From: CAYPTY01 sp965659005
GTDB taxonomy: Bacteria; Bacteroidota; Rhodothermia; Balneolales; Balneolaceae
DNA: 64,000 bases
Reading direction: 5' to 3'
Assembly (NCBI GenBank): GCA_965659005.1
Contig: CBFHVG010000025.1
Coordinates: 6,256 to 70,255 of the forward strand
Shown here: piece by piece, positions 16,329 to 25,966 of the stretch
How the letters are laid out: each line of letters opens with the position of its first letter
Numbering within the stretch: the stretch's first letter is position 1
Translations under genes and position numbers: made by a program
The notes under the pieces: generated by a model
What the model was told of the DNA's origin: nothing
The model's database searches: none
The model's input: only the letters and a program-made list of their open reading frames with translations

Positions 16329-17621
16329 GTGGATATATCCCTAAACGAACTTTCAAAAGTAAACAAAGAGATTACAATCAAAGCCAACCGCTCAGAGTTG
16401 GAAGATGATTTCGAGAAAGCATTTAAAACATACCAGGGCAAAATTAATATGCCAGGCTTCAGACCAGGAAGAGTACCTCTTTCTATTGTTAAGAAGCGTT
16501 TTGGTGAGGAAATCGAATTCGAAGAAATCAACAAATACATTCAGAGAGTATTCGAGAAAGAAGTAATTCCAGAATATGAGCCAATTGGTGAAACTCAAAT
16601 GCTCGACCTCAAGTGGGAAAATGATGAGCTAGAAGTAAAATTCAAGATTGGATCTAAGCCTGAATTTGAACTTGCAGATCTAGCTAAGATCAAAGTGAAG
16701 CGAATGGTTCATGACGTCACTGATAAAGAAGTGGACGAGGAGATGGAGCGTTCACTGGAAAGAGGTGGTAACTGGGAAGATGTAGAAACTAAAGTTGCTG
16801 CAGACTCGAAAGTGATAGTTGATGTTGTTAGTCTGGATAAAGATGGCAATGAGGTTGAAGGAGAGAAAGACATTGATCAAGAACTTGATTTAAGATCAGA
16901 TGCAGCTAAAGAGTTCAAGAAGTCACTGAAAGGAAAATCAATTGGTGATGTTGTTGATATGGAACTCAGTGAAGGTGATCAAAAAGATTCATTCAGAGTA
17001 ACGGTTAAGAAAGTTCAAAAATTAACCACTCCTGAAGCGAATGAAGAGTTTTATAGCCAGCAATCTGGTGGTGAAGCAAAAACAGAAGATGAGTTCAAAA
17101 GCTTCATTAAAAGTCAGATGCAGCAATACTACGATCAGACTTCAGGTGATTTATTCAAAAATGATGCTGTTGAGGCATTAGTGAATGCACATAAATTTGA
17201 TATTCCGGATGTATTGGTTGATCAAATTCTCAACAACTATGTTGATCAGGTAACCAAGCAATCTGGTGGAAATTTACCACCCGACTTCAATGGTGATACC
17301 TACAAAGAAAATATGAGAGAGCAAGCCATTCAGGAAGCAACTTGGTCATTCATTAGTGCTAAGCTTCAGGAGAAATTCGATGACATCGAAATAACACCAG
17401 AAGATATTGACACGTTTATTTCAGGAGAAGCTGCACGTTATGGTATGGCAGTTGATCAACTGAAGAGTTATTACGCACAGAATCCTAACCTGCTTGAGAA
17501 TCTTAGAGTAACTATTCGTGAAGGTAAAGTATTTGATAAACTTCAGGATGAACTAAAGGTTGAAGAAATCGACAAAGATAAGTACCGTAAAGAGCAAGAA
17601 AAGAAGAACAAAAAGAAGTAA
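16329..17621 (+). CDS. tig: Trigger factor
   Basis: 430 residues. The N-terminal ribosome-binding domain has the loop motif GFRPGRVP (about residues 40-47). The middle FKBP-like domain (about 150-235) is hard to recognise by its active-site residues, as in many Bacteroidota trigger factors. The rest is the helical C-terminal cradle, with a lysine-rich tail. It binds nascent chains at the ribosome exit. The start is GTG at 16329; no good Shine-Dalgarno precedes it. It is followed 16 bases later by clpP and then clpX, the standard tig-clpP-clpX order. Confidence 0.95.
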   Translation: MDISLNELSKVNKEITIKANRSELEDDFEKAFKTYQGKINMPGFRPGRVPLSIVKKRFGEEIEFEEINKYIQRVFEKEVIPEYEPIGETQMLDLKWENDELEVKFKIGSKPEFELADLAKIKVKRMVHDVTDKEVDEEMERSLERGGNWEDVETKVAADSKVIVDVVSLDKDGNEVEGEKDIDQELDLRSDAAKEFKKSLKGKSIGDVVDMELSEGDQKDSFRVTVKKVQKLTTPEANEEFYSQQSGGEAKTEDEFKSFIKSQMQQYYDQTSGDLFKNDAVEALVNAHKFDIPDVLVDQILNNYVDQVTKQSGGNLPPDFNGDTYKENMREQAIQEATWSFISAKLQEKFDDIEITPEDIDTFISGEAARYGMAVDQLKSYYAQNPNLLENLRVTIREGKVFDKLQDELKVEEIDKDKYRKEQEKKNKKK

Positions 17622-17637
17622 TTATTAAAAGCCCAAT

Positions 17638-18294
17638 ATGAATAAACAACCACTTTATCCTCAAACTATTTTTGACTCTAATCAGTCTATTACGAACAAC
17701 CTAGTACCGGTTGTAATTGAAACTACTTCAAGAGGCGAGCGTGCTTACGATATTTATTCACGTCTGCTAAAAGACAGAATTATCATTCTTGGTTCACCAA
17801 TTAATGATGTTGTAGCTAGTAACATTGTTGCTCAGTTGCTTTTTCTGGAATCTGAAGATCCAGAAAAAGACATCAATCTATACATCAATAGCCCAGGTGG
17901 AGTAGTTTCTGCTGGTCTGGCGATATATGACACTATGCAGCACGTTAAATGTGACGTTGCTACAACTTGTATGGGTATGGCAGCTTCGATGGGAGCTGTA
18001 TTACTTACTGCAGGTGCTGAAGGCAAAAGAACTGCCCTTCACAATGCAAAAGTGATGATCCATCAGCCATTAGGCGGTGTTCAAGGCCAGGCATCTGATA
18101 TTGAAATCGAAGCCAAAGAAATCATCAGGATTAAAAAACAACTTAGTCAGATTATAGCTGATCATGCTGGTCAAACTCTTGATCAAATTATTGAAGATTC
18201 AGATAGAAATAACTGGATGACTGCTGATGAAGCAAAAAAATATGGCCTTGTTGATCAGGTTATGGGAGCGACAAAAAAGGCTTCTAAAAAGTAA
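17638..18294 (+). CDS. clpP: ATP-dependent Clp protease proteolytic subunit ClpP
   Basis: 218 residues. Catalytic S117 in MGMAASMGAVLL and H142 in MIHQPLGG are clear, with the catalytic Asp expected in SDRNNWMTADEA. ClpP forms a double heptameric peptidase chamber fed by ClpX, encoded 22 bases downstream. A short N-terminal propeptide is possible, as in other ClpPs. Confidence 0.97.
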   Translation: MNKQPLYPQTIFDSNQSITNNLVPVVIETTSRGERAYDIYSRLLKDRIIILGSPINDVVASNIVAQLLFLESEDPEKDINLYINSPGGVVSAGLAIYDTMQHVKCDVATTCMGMAASMGAVLLTAGAEGKRTALHNAKVMIHQPLGGVQGQASDIEIEAKEIIRIKKQLSQIIADHAGQTLDQIIEDSDRNNWMTADEAKKYGLVDQVMGATKKASKK

Positions 18295-18316
18295 TTTTTT
18301 CATTTAAATTATCTTA

Positions 18317-19573
18317 GTGAGCGAAAAAGAGAAAAATAGCGACATTGTACACTGTTCATTTTGTGGTCGTTCCAGTCTGGAAGTGAACTCAATGGTTGCC
18401 GGCCCAGGTGTATATATCTGTGATCGCTGTGTTGAAGATGCCTCTTCGATCATTAAGAGTGATCTGGCTTCTCTTGCACGAAGAAGGGAAAAATCTTATC
18501 AGCCTCTTCTAAAACCAATTGAAATTAAAGCCAAGCTCGACGAGTATGTTATTGGTCAGGATGAGGCTAAGAAAACCTTATCTGTTGCCGTTTATAATCA
18601 CTACAAAAGAATAAGTGGTGAGAATAAACCAGATCTTGATGATACTAAGATTGAAAAAAGTAACATTGTTCTTCTTGGACCAACGGGTAGTGGTAAAACT
18701 TTACTGGCCCGTACTCTTGCTAATATTATCGACGTACCCTTTACTATTGCAGATGCTACAGTTCTGACAGAAGCTGGTTATGTGGGCGAAGACGTGGAAT
18801 CTATTTTAAGTAATCTGCTTCAGGCAGCTGATTATGATGTTGATCGCGCAAAGCGTGGCATTGTATACATAGATGAAGTTGATAAAGTAGCCAGAAAAAG
18901 TGATAACCCTTCAATAACCAGGGATGTATCTGGTGAAGGCGTGCAGCAAGCTCTGCTCAAGATTCTAGAAGGTACTGTTGCCAATATTCCTCCAAAGGGT
19001 GGTAGAAAACACCCTGAACAAAGCTTCATTCAACTCGATACAGCAAATATTCTCTTTGTCTGTGGAGGTGCTTTTGCCGGATTAGAAGAGATTATATCAA
19101 GAAGACTTTCTTCAAGTACTCTTGGCTTTCATGCCGGTAATCAAACAAAATTTGATAAAAACGACCCACAGATCTTTACTCATGTTGAACCGGAAGATCT
19201 TCAGAAATTTGGGCTTATTCCTGAATTGATTGGTCGACTACCTGTTATTTCAGGTCTTCATGAACTATCCAGTGACGCTATGCTGGATATTCTTCAAAAA
19301 CCTAAAAATGCTATTACAAAGCAGTATATCAAGCTCTTTAAGATGGAAGAGGTTGATTTGGAATTTGAAGATGAGGCTCTGGAATCTATAGTTAAAAAGG
19401 CATTAGAAAGAAAAACAGGTGCCCGTGGACTTCGTTCAATAATGGAAGCTGCTATGCTCGACATTATGTTTACCCTTCCTTCAATGAAGAACATTGCTCG
19501 TTGCATTATAACTAAAGATACGATTGAAAAGAAGGCACCGCCGGTTTACGAAAAGCGAAAAGCTTCAGCCTGA
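18317..19573 (+). CDS. clpX: ATP-dependent Clp protease ATP-binding subunit ClpX
   Basis: 418 residues. The N-terminal zinc-binding domain has C13, C16, C35 and C38. The AAA+ domain has Walker A GPTGSGKTLLAR, Walker B IVYIDEVDK and the segment TVANIPPKGGRKHPEQ typical of ClpX. ClpX unfolds tagged substrates and passes them to ClpP. The start codon is GTG at 18317. After the stop there is a small inverted repeat (19592-19609, CCCGA/TCGGG) without a T run, so no clear terminator. Confidence 0.97.
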   Translation: MSEKEKNSDIVHCSFCGRSSLEVNSMVAGPGVYICDRCVEDASSIIKSDLASLARRREKSYQPLLKPIEIKAKLDEYVIGQDEAKKTLSVAVYNHYKRISGENKPDLDDTKIEKSNIVLLGPTGSGKTLLARTLANIIDVPFTIADATVLTEAGYVGEDVESILSNLLQAADYDVDRAKRGIVYIDEVDKVARKSDNPSITRDVSGEGVQQALLKILEGTVANIPPKGGRKHPEQSFIQLDTANILFVCGGAFAGLEEIISRRLSSSTLGFHAGNQTKFDKNDPQIFTHVEPEDLQKFGLIPELIGRLPVISGLHELSSDAMLDILQKPKNAITKQYIKLFKMEEVDLEFEDEALESIVKKALERKTGARGLRSIMEAAMLDIMFTLPSMKNIARCIITKDTIEKKAPPVYEKRKASA

Positions 19574-19635
19574 TTTTCTTATCTAGCTTCCATTCCCGAA
19601 AATCGGGATATTGCCATTGACATAAACCCACATCA

Positions 19636-20931
19636 ATGGAACTCTTTGCCCGATCCACAAATATTAAAATTGTACTGATTGCCCTTCTGGCTACTCTGGG
19701 TTTTGGTTCAGTACTGTATAATCAGTATCTGGTTAAGGAAGTTTTGGAACAGGAAAAGCAAAGTGTTGAACTATGGGCTAAGGCACTTGAGTATTCCAGT
19801 CTTCCGGTACATCAACAAAATTCCACAAAACTACTCTCAGCCATTGATCTGCTTGAGGGATTAGAGGCAGTACCCGACTCAGTTATAAGATTAATTCAAG
19901 AAGCAGAGGCTTCTCAAACATCAGTTGATTTCGTAACCGATGAAATTATCCTTAAAAATGCCCGCATCAATAAAGTACCAGCACTTGTTTTAACTGAAAA
20001 TGATGAAGTTGCCGGTCAGACTCCGGGTATAAATCCGGAAGATATTACAGATGAGTTTATTCAGGAATTTAAGTCCATCAATCCACCTATTGAGATTAGT
20101 TTTGGTGATGAAAACAGGATGATTACCCAGTATGTTTACTATGGAGAAAGTGATACTGTACAACTTTTAAGGCTCTTTCCATTTATTCAGATTCTACTTC
20201 TCGGCTTATTGCTGGGCATTGGCTACACTACTTATAGAAGTATAACCCGTTCAGAACAATCGAATCTTTGGGTAGGTATGGCGAAGGAAGCAGCTCATCA
20301 ATTAGGGACACCGATTTCAAGTCTGTTTGGTTGGATTCAGTTGCTGAGGGATGATTATGTAAAAGATGAGAATGCCTCGCGAATAGCAAAAGAAATTGAA
20401 AGTGACGTAGAACGGCTGCAACGTGTAGCTGAAAGATTTGGTAAAATAGGTTCAGAACCTGAGTTGCATCCAACTAATATAAAACCAATCCTGGATCAGA
20501 TTGTGAATTATATGGAGCGCAGACTTCCCAGAATTGGAAAAAAAGTTGAGGTCAAAAGAAACCTTAGTGCTGAATCGATCATCAATATCAATCCGGAATT
20601 GTTTCAGTGGGCAATAGAGAATATCGTAAAGAATTCAATGGATGCGATTAAAGATGAATCTGATGAAGCATATGTATCAATCACCTCCACTCAAGTAGAT
20701 GATCAGCTCATTATCGATATAGAGGATTCAGGAAGTGGTATCCCTCCATCTAAACAAAATGATATTTTTAAACCAGGTTACAGCACAAAGAAAAGAGGTT
20801 GGGGTTTAGGCTTGAGTCTAACCAAACGCATAATTGAAGAATATCATCAGGGAAAAGTGATGGTGTTGAAATCTGCTCCTAATGAGGGGACCACCATGAG
20901 AATATCACTAAAAGTGACTAGTCCTCAGTAA
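19636..20931 (+). CDS. Membrane sensor histidine kinase
   Basis: 431 residues. Two transmembrane segments (about 10-28 and 182-200) bracket a periplasmic sensor region of about 150 residues. The phospho-acceptor H221 sits in the H-box AKEAAHQLGTPISSLFGWIQ, and the ATPase domain has N, G1 and G2 boxes (ENIVKNSMDAI, IEDSGSGIP, GWGLGLSLTKRI). No response-regulator gene is adjacent, so it is an orphan kinase. A link to PorX encoded 10 kb away is possible but not shown. Its 3' end overlaps the convergent ECF sigma gene by 14 bases. Confidence 0.92.
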   Translation: MELFARSTNIKIVLIALLATLGFGSVLYNQYLVKEVLEQEKQSVELWAKALEYSSLPVHQQNSTKLLSAIDLLEGLEAVPDSVIRLIQEAEASQTSVDFVTDEIILKNARINKVPALVLTENDEVAGQTPGINPEDITDEFIQEFKSINPPIEISFGDENRMITQYVYYGESDTVQLLRLFPFIQILLLGLLLGIGYTTYRSITRSEQSNLWVGMAKEAAHQLGTPISSLFGWIQLLRDDYVKDENASRIAKEIESDVERLQRVAERFGKIGSEPELHPTNIKPILDQIVNYMERRLPRIGKKVEVKRNLSAESIININPELFQWAIENIVKNSMDAIKDESDEAYVSITSTQVDDQLIIDIEDSGSGIPPSKQNDIFKPGYSTKKRGWGLGLSLTKRIIEEYHQGKVMVLKSAPNEGTTMRISLKVTSPQ

Positions 20932-21490
20932 ACCCGCGTTTACGGGCATATTCCATCAGCTGTGTTTTAAGAAGATTTCTACCCCTGTGTAACCTTGAAC
21001 GAATGGTTCCAATTGGTACATCCAGCATATTTGCTATTTCTTCATAAGTGAATCCTTCAACATCACACAGCAATACTACAGTTCTGAAATCTTCAGGTAG
21101 TCTCTCGAGAGCTCTTGAAACATCATCATCAATAAGCTCACGGAACATAATCTTTTCTAAATCAGAAGTGTCTGTACTTTCTGCCCTGATCGTTTCATAA
21201 AATGTGGAAACTTCATCGTAATCTACTTCTTGAGGCTTTTTAGAAACTTTACGATAGTTATTTATAAAGGAATTCTTGAGGATTCGGAATAACCAGGCTT
21301 TGGCATTCGTACCTTTCTCATAACTACTGAAAAAGCGATAGGCTTTTACGATGGTATCTTGAACAAGATCTTCAGCATCATTTGGATCAGTGGTCAGGCG
21401 TAATGCAAAATTATATAACGTGTCTAAGTGAGGTATAATCTCAGCCTGAAACTCCTGCTGTTTCTTATCCTCTCCCTGGTTGTACGACAT
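20918..21490 (-). CDS. ECF-type RNA polymerase sigma factor
   Basis: 190 residues. Region 2 has DPNDAEDLVQDTIVKAYRFF and the -10 binding helix KAWLFRILKNSFINNYRK; region 4 has LPEDFRTVVLLCDVEGFTYEEIANMLDVPIGTIRSRLHRGR. No anti-sigma gene is next to it. ECF sigma factors direct transcription of stress or envelope regulons; in Porphyromonas one such factor (SigP) partners PorX, but orthology cannot be claimed here. Confidence 0.94.
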   Translation of the reverse strand: MSYNQGEDKKQQEFQAEIIPHLDTLYNFALRLTTDPNDAEDLVQDTIVKAYRFFSSYEKGTNAKAWLFRILKNSFINNYRKVSKKPQEVDYDEVSTFYETIRAESTDTSDLEKIMFRELIDDDVSRALERLPEDFRTVVLLCDVEGFTYEEIANMLDVPIGTIRSRLHRGRNLLKTQLMEYARKRGFTED

Positions 21491-21493
21491 TTT

Positions 21494-21522
21494 CTAAACT
21501 ATCCCGATTTTATTACTAACAA
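21494..21522 (-). promoter_or_regulatory. Candidate promoter of the ECF sigma gene
   Basis: On the minus strand TTG (21520-21522), 18 bases, TAGTTTAG (21494-21501), one mismatch from TAnnTTTG. Only three bases separate it from the ATG, so the transcript would be leaderless or nearly so. Confidence 0.42.
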
Positions 21523-21639
21523 TGTATAGTTATAATTTACTGTACGCAAATGAGTTACGGCTATTGGGTTCATTCTAATAATTGATGAGAATCAGCTAAT
21601 AGATAGCCCTAAGCACAGTTTATATACGAGGTTAAGGAA

Positions 21640-22362
21640 TTAATAGATTGAAATAACCAGAACATCATACAAAGCGTGCGTCCAGGCAGCCATTCCAAAA
21701 CCTCGGCTTAGGTATACAGCATTCAGGAATAAACCGAATATAAACCGATACAAAAAAGAACCAATTGTAAAGGCATCAGCATAGCCGCCGATATAGTGCA
21801 CTGCTGAAAAAAGCATAGCGGCTAAAACAATAGAGGCGGTATTAACGGCCCACTTTTTTGTGAAGATAAATTTGAATAGATAAACAAGTAAACTGACTAG
21901 GATCACTCTAAAAAAGAGTTCCTCATAGAGGCCTGCACCTAGAGACAAAGCAAGTTTTTGAATATAAGTCAGTGATTGAACCTCGCCTGAGGCTTGCATC
22001 CCAACGATAAGACCAACCATTGTTTGGCTGATAAATGAAATAATGACGGCAAGTAGAACTGCTTCTAACAGTAAAACAGGGAAGTATGACCACTTTATTG
22101 TTTTGAGCTTGTCTCTTTCCTTATAGAGTATCCAGATTCCAAATAAGGCAGCAAGTATGAGGGTGAAAGAGAGTGCATTTAAACCAAAGATAGAGAACAA
22201 GCTTTTAAACCAAACATCAACACTGATCCTCACTATGTATGAGCTATCAGGCTGGGAAATCAAGATTAAAGCTTCATAAAGCAATAGTAAGGGTATTGCA
22301 AGAATGTAGCTGTAAAGAAGATTATGGGTGGTTGAAAAGTATGATTTGATGGTATTAGACAT
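21640..22362 (-). CDS. CPBP-family intramembrane glutamic protease
   Basis: 240 residues with about six to seven membrane segments. The family motifs are present: EELFFR (EExxxR) and downstream FSAVHYIGG with the catalytic histidine, then a final conserved helix. CPBP (Rce1/Abi) proteins cleave prenylated or other membrane proteins; bacterial substrates are mostly unknown. The start overlaps the stop of the LysM gene by one base, so they share a transcript. Confidence 0.88.
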   Translation of the reverse strand: MSNTIKSYFSTTHNLLYSYILAIPLLLLYEALILISQPDSSYIVRISVDVWFKSLFSIFGLNALSFTLILAALFGIWILYKERDKLKTIKWSYFPVLLLEAVLLAVIISFISQTMVGLIVGMQASGEVQSLTYIQKLALSLGAGLYEELFFRVILVSLLVYLFKFIFTKKWAVNTASIVLAAMLFSAVHYIGGYADAFTIGSFLYRFIFGLFLNAVYLSRGFGMAAWTHALYDVLVISIY

Positions 22363-23369
22363 CAGTTCTCGACATATATGGAAACAGACTTTTGTCCATT
22401 AGGATTGAAAGCCAATAATTCGAAAGCTTTCTGTGAAAGTTTCAGACTTTCTCCAGTCGTTCTGTCATTTACCCGAACATAGGTGCCCCTGCCATTTTCA
22501 GGATTCTCAATATAAATCAGTGAGCCTAAAGCAATATTAGAGTGTGCTGCAGATAACTCATCAGGATTGTAGAGCTCACCATTTGTAGTTGTTTTACCTT
22601 TTTCTGCATTCTCGTAAACAATCACACTAACCAAGCCAAGATCTTCAAGGTTAGATTTTGCCAGATAAGGATTTTCGAATTCCTTGGTAGGAGGAAGAAG
22701 AACAGTAATTTTTTGTCCGCGAGTTAATCGACGAATATCTATTTCAGGATTTAATTCGATGAACTCAGATTCTTTCATCTGGAATTTAATAAGAAGGTCA
22801 GATAGTAGTTCACCTGCCTCAATGGTATACAGAACAAACATTCCCTGAGCAGAGGATTGGTCTGTAAACTCATTCACATTGGGAACAATTGAAGAGGGTG
22901 CTTTAACTAACAAACGCTGTCCAATACTTAAAACATCAGATTTAAGGCCATTTAGCTCTTTAAGCTGAGTTATAGTCATTCCGAAGTCGCGGGCAATCTT
23001 ATAAAGGCTGTCACCGCTTTTTACCGTATAAAAAGTATTAGATGGAGTGGGTTTTACATCTAAGAGTGATTCACCTGCATCAAGACCTAAATCTTCTTCA
23101 AGGTCTGATACCACACGTTCTCTTTCACCTTTGAAGTAAATTAATTCTTGCCCAACAGATAATGAATTACTTGAAAGTTGATTCCAGTTTTGGATCTCAG
23201 TGATTGAAACTCCTAAATCCTTAGAAATACTGAAAAGGGTATCGCCGGTTTTGACAACATAAACCAGGCGTTCCTGATCCTGTGCATTAGCATTTTGACT
23301 GCTAACTAAAGTGATACTGATTAGTGTTGCTATGATAGCAAAGTATTTAAATACTGAAACCGATTGCAT
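22362..23369 (-). CDS. LysM-repeat protein with C-terminal RlpA-like double-psi beta-barrel
   Basis: 335 residues. After a signal peptide (ends near NANAQ) come two clear LysM domains (YVVKTGDTLFSISKDLG at about 36 and FYTVKSGDSLYKIARDFG at about 115) and a more divergent third (LYTIEAGELLSDLLIKF). The last 90 residues resemble the RlpA domain: TTTNGELYNPDELSAAHSNI and GTYVRVNDRTTG. Such proteins bind septal peptidoglycan, and some RlpA domains are lytic transglycosylases; the catalytic aspartate appears retained in VNDR. Likely periplasmic cell-wall factor. It lies between the TPR gene (10 bases) and the CPBP gene. Confidence 0.88.
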   Translation of the reverse strand: MQSVSVFKYFAIIATLISITLVSSQNANAQDQERLVYVVKTGDTLFSISKDLGVSITEIQNWNQLSSNSLSVGQELIYFKGERERVVSDLEEDLGLDAGESLLDVKPTPSNTFYTVKSGDSLYKIARDFGMTITQLKELNGLKSDVLSIGQRLLVKAPSSIVPNVNEFTDQSSAQGMFVLYTIEAGELLSDLLIKFQMKESEFIELNPEIDIRRLTRGQKITVLLPPTKEFENPYLAKSNLEDLGLVSVIVYENAEKGKTTTNGELYNPDELSAAHSNIALGSLIYIENPENGRGTYVRVNDRTTGESLKLSQKAFELLAFNPNGQKSVSIYVEN

Positions 23370-23379
23370 TAATGCCTTT

Positions 23380-23703
23380 TTAATCTTCTAATTCCATTTC
23401 CAGTTCAAAAAGAGCTGATTGTATTTCAGCTTTTGAGTGATTGTCCTGCTGATTTGTAGAAACTTCTATTCCCTTCTTATAGGTATCGATTGCATTTTTG
23501 TTCTCTCCAATCTCTGCATATAATTTACCTAAGTGATAATAAACTCCCACATACTCAGGATCATTTTCTTCTATATTTTCAAAGAGGGCTAAAGCCTTAT
23601 TATTGTTACCAATTTTTATGAATTCCAGTGCTAAAGCAAATTTAGAAAAGGAATCATTAGGGTTTTCCTTTATTAGTAACGCAAGTTTTCTCAGTTTATT
23701 CAT
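23380..23703 (-). CDS. Small tetratricopeptide-repeat protein
   Basis: 107 residues made of about two and a half TPR units: NDSFSKFALALEFIKIGNNNKALALFENI, then DPEYVGVYYHLGKLYAEIGENKNAIDTYKKGIEV. There is no signal peptide, so it should be cytoplasmic. TPRs mediate protein contacts; no partner can be named. It overlaps the aroC stop by four bases and precedes the LysM gene. Confidence 0.85.
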   Translation of the reverse strand: MNKLRKLALLIKENPNDSFSKFALALEFIKIGNNNKALALFENIEENDPEYVGVYYHLGKLYAEIGENKNAIDTYKKGIEVSTNQQDNHSKAEIQSALFELEMELED

Positions 23704-24884
23704 TGAATGAATTTACTGTAGTGCTCACTTATTTCTTCAATAGAGTCTCCGCCAAATTTTTCTAAAAATGCATTCGCTATAACTGGCGCGATTACACTTT
23801 CAGCAACAACCACTGCGCGAGGTAGTGCACACACATCAGAGCGTTCGTACCTGGTATCCTGTTCAATATGGGTATAATAGTCCACAGTCTTCAGAGGCTT
23901 GAGCATAGTAGGAATTGGTTTCATTGCACCACGAATTATAATTGGCATGCCTGTCGACATTCCACCTTCAATACCACCGGCTCTATTAGTTCTTCTCCTG
24001 AAGTCATCTTCTTCAAAAGTAATTTCGTCATGAACTTTATGACCTGGAAGTGTTCCTGCTTCAAAGCCTAATCCAATTTCTACACCCTTCATGGCTTGTG
24101 TACCCATTATGGCCTGAGCTATTTTTCCATCAAGTTTCTTATCCCAATGGGTAAAACTCCCTAAGCCTGTGGGAACGCCAGTAACTACAATTTCATAAAT
24201 ACCACCTAAGGATGAACCTTCTTTACGGTATTTTTTTATTTCGTCACGCATAGCACCAGAGAGTTCAGCATCAAGGCAACGAACTTCTGACTCATCTGCA
24301 GTCTTATAAAGTGTTTCAGCCCCTGAATTAATGAGGTGTTCTGATGCAAGCCTTGCATGATCCCAGTTTTTATACCCAATGGATCCGATCTGAATAACAT
24401 GTCCACCTATCTCAATACCAAAATAGTTTAAAAATCTTCTGGCAACTGCAGTACAGGCTACTCTCATGGCCGTTTCACGAGCACTGGACCGCTCAATAAC
24501 AGGTCGAACATCATCAAATCGATATTTTTGAGCTCCAACAAGGTCTGCATGACCAGGGCGTGGTACGGTAATCTTTTCCACTCCTTCGCCGTCACCCTCC
24601 TTGTTCATCACTACAGGCCAGTTATCTTTATCCTTTGTGAATGCTTTGTTGTTGATCTGAAGGCTAATAGGTCCACCAATGGTCTTCCCAAAACGAACAC
24701 CCGATAGGATTTCTGCCATGTCACTTTCAAAAGCCATTCGACCACCACGACCATAACCCTTCTGTCGACGTGCAAGGTGAATTGCTATATCAGATTCTTT
24801 TAAAGGTAATCCAGCTGGTACGCCTTCAACTATACCTGAAAGTTTTGGCCCGTGTGATTCACCGGCGGTTAAGTATCGTATCAT
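23700..24884 (-). CDS. aroC: Chorismate synthase
   Basis: 394 residues. Conserved segments: GESHGPKLSGIVEGVPAG at the N-terminus, RRQKGYGRGGRM, RPGHADLVGAQKY, RSSARETA and GIEGGMSTGMPI. It converts EPSP to chorismate using reduced FMN, the last common step of aromatic biosynthesis. The type II dehydroquinase aroQ is also in the window (38.0 kb) but unlinked. The channel gene lies two bases upstream on the same strand. Confidence 0.97.
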   Translation of the reverse strand: MIRYLTAGESHGPKLSGIVEGVPAGLPLKESDIAIHLARRQKGYGRGGRMAFESDMAEILSGVRFGKTIGGPISLQINNKAFTKDKDNWPVVMNKEGDGEGVEKITVPRPGHADLVGAQKYRFDDVRPVIERSSARETAMRVACTAVARRFLNYFGIEIGGHVIQIGSIGYKNWDHARLASEHLINSGAETLYKTADESEVRCLDAELSGAMRDEIKKYRKEGSSLGGIYEIVVTGVPTGLGSFTHWDKKLDGKIAQAIMGTQAMKGVEIGLGFEAGTLPGHKVHDEITFEEDDFRRRTNRAGGIEGGMSTGMPIIIRGAMKPIPTMLKPLKTVDYYTHIEQDTRYERSDVCALPRAVVVAESVIAPVIANAFLEKFGGDSIEEISEHYSKFIQ

Positions 24885-24886
24885 AT

Positions 24887-25966
24887 TTAAAAACTGTGGG
24901 GATTTATAGATCTCTCAGCTAGAGAGCGATGATCTTTACATGCTTCTGTTCTGAATTGATCAATGGCTTTTAATTCACCAATTACAATGAGTGAATCACC
25001 AACATTAATTGTGTCATCCGGTCCGGGATTGAATCTCATTTTTCTCTCTTCATGTGATATTAATGCGATGATAAGTATTTCATATGTACCACGAACACCA
25101 ATTTCAGCAAGAGTTTTATTGGCCAATTTGGAACCCTCAAATACTTTTACTTCATCAAATGAGTGATCATCAGTGGTTCCTTTAGTGTAGTTTTCCAGGA
25201 AGTTGATCACATTTGGTCTAAGAATAACATTAGCCATTCTGTCGGCACCAATTTCATAAGGTGAAATTACTTTATCTGCTCCTGCACGGTAAATTTTCTT
25301 TTCATTCTCATGTTTATTTGTTCGAACAAGAATGTAAAGATCTTCTCTCATGTCACGAGCTATCAAAGTCACAAACACATTGTCCTGATCACTTGAAAGA
25401 GTACAAATCAGTGCCTGTGCCTTATCTATTCCTGCAGCAGTTAAGACATTTTCATCTGCAGCATTTCCTTCAACATAAATGTGACCATCAGCAGCAATTC
25501 GTTCAATCCTTTTCTCATTGATTTCAACGATAACAACTTTAAGGTTTGCGTCTTTTAAAACAGTAGCAATTCGTTTTCCGATGCGACCATAGCCGCACAC
25601 GATGTAATGATTCTCTATTTTTTTTAATTCCTGTTTCATGGCTCGTTTGATAAACAACTCACTCTCAAATAAAAGTTGAGTTGATTGTGATGCAATGTAA
25701 GAAATCACACCAATACCCAACACAAAGATAAGCATTGTAAATACACGCCCGGCTGGTGTGAGTGATTTTAGTTCGGAGAAACCAATTGTAGATATTGTGA
25801 TGAAGGTCATATAGAAACCTTCAAATAGGCTCATGTCCTCTATTATATGGAATCCAATTGATCCTAAAGCAAAAATAAACGCAAGAATTGCACTGGCTAT
25901 TCCGATCCGTTGGGCAACAGCCGTTTCTACAATCTGAGAAACCTCATTATTATTCAGATTACTCAC
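24887..25966 (-). CDS. Potassium channel-family protein with RCK (TrkA-N/TrkA-C) domains
   Basis: 359 residues. Two transmembrane helices flank a pore loop whose filter reads TISTIGFSE (canonical TxGYG is altered to TIGFS, as in many Kch-like proteins). The cytoplasmic part has a TrkA-N NAD-binding domain (IVCGYGRIGKRIATVL; VIVEINEKRIE) and a TrkA-C domain at about 270-340. Ligand-gated K+ or cation conductance is inferred from this architecture. It overlaps porQ's 3' end by eight bases and precedes aroC by two. Confidence 0.9.
   Translation of the reverse strand: MSNLNNNEVSQIVETAVAQRIGIASAILAFIFALGSIGFHIIEDMSLFEGFYMTFITISTIGFSELKSLTPAGRVFTMLIFVLGIGVISYIASQSTQLLFESELFIKRAMKQELKKIENHYIVCGYGRIGKRIATVLKDANLKVVIVEINEKRIERIAADGHIYVEGNAADENVLTAAGIDKAQALICTLSSDQDNVFVTLIARDMREDLYILVRTNKHENEKKIYRAGADKVISPYEIGADRMANVILRPNVINFLENYTKGTTDDHSFDEVKVFEGSKLANKTLAEIGVRGTYEILIIALISHEERKMRFNPGPDDTINVGDSLIVIGELKAIDQFRTEACKDHRSLAERSINPHSF

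Noticed and set aside
16211..16408. Open frame across tRNA-Leu
   Set aside because: It translates the tRNA itself and part of tig in the wrong frame.
19592..19609. Possible terminator after clpX
   Set aside because: The inverted repeat has only about five good pairs and no T run.
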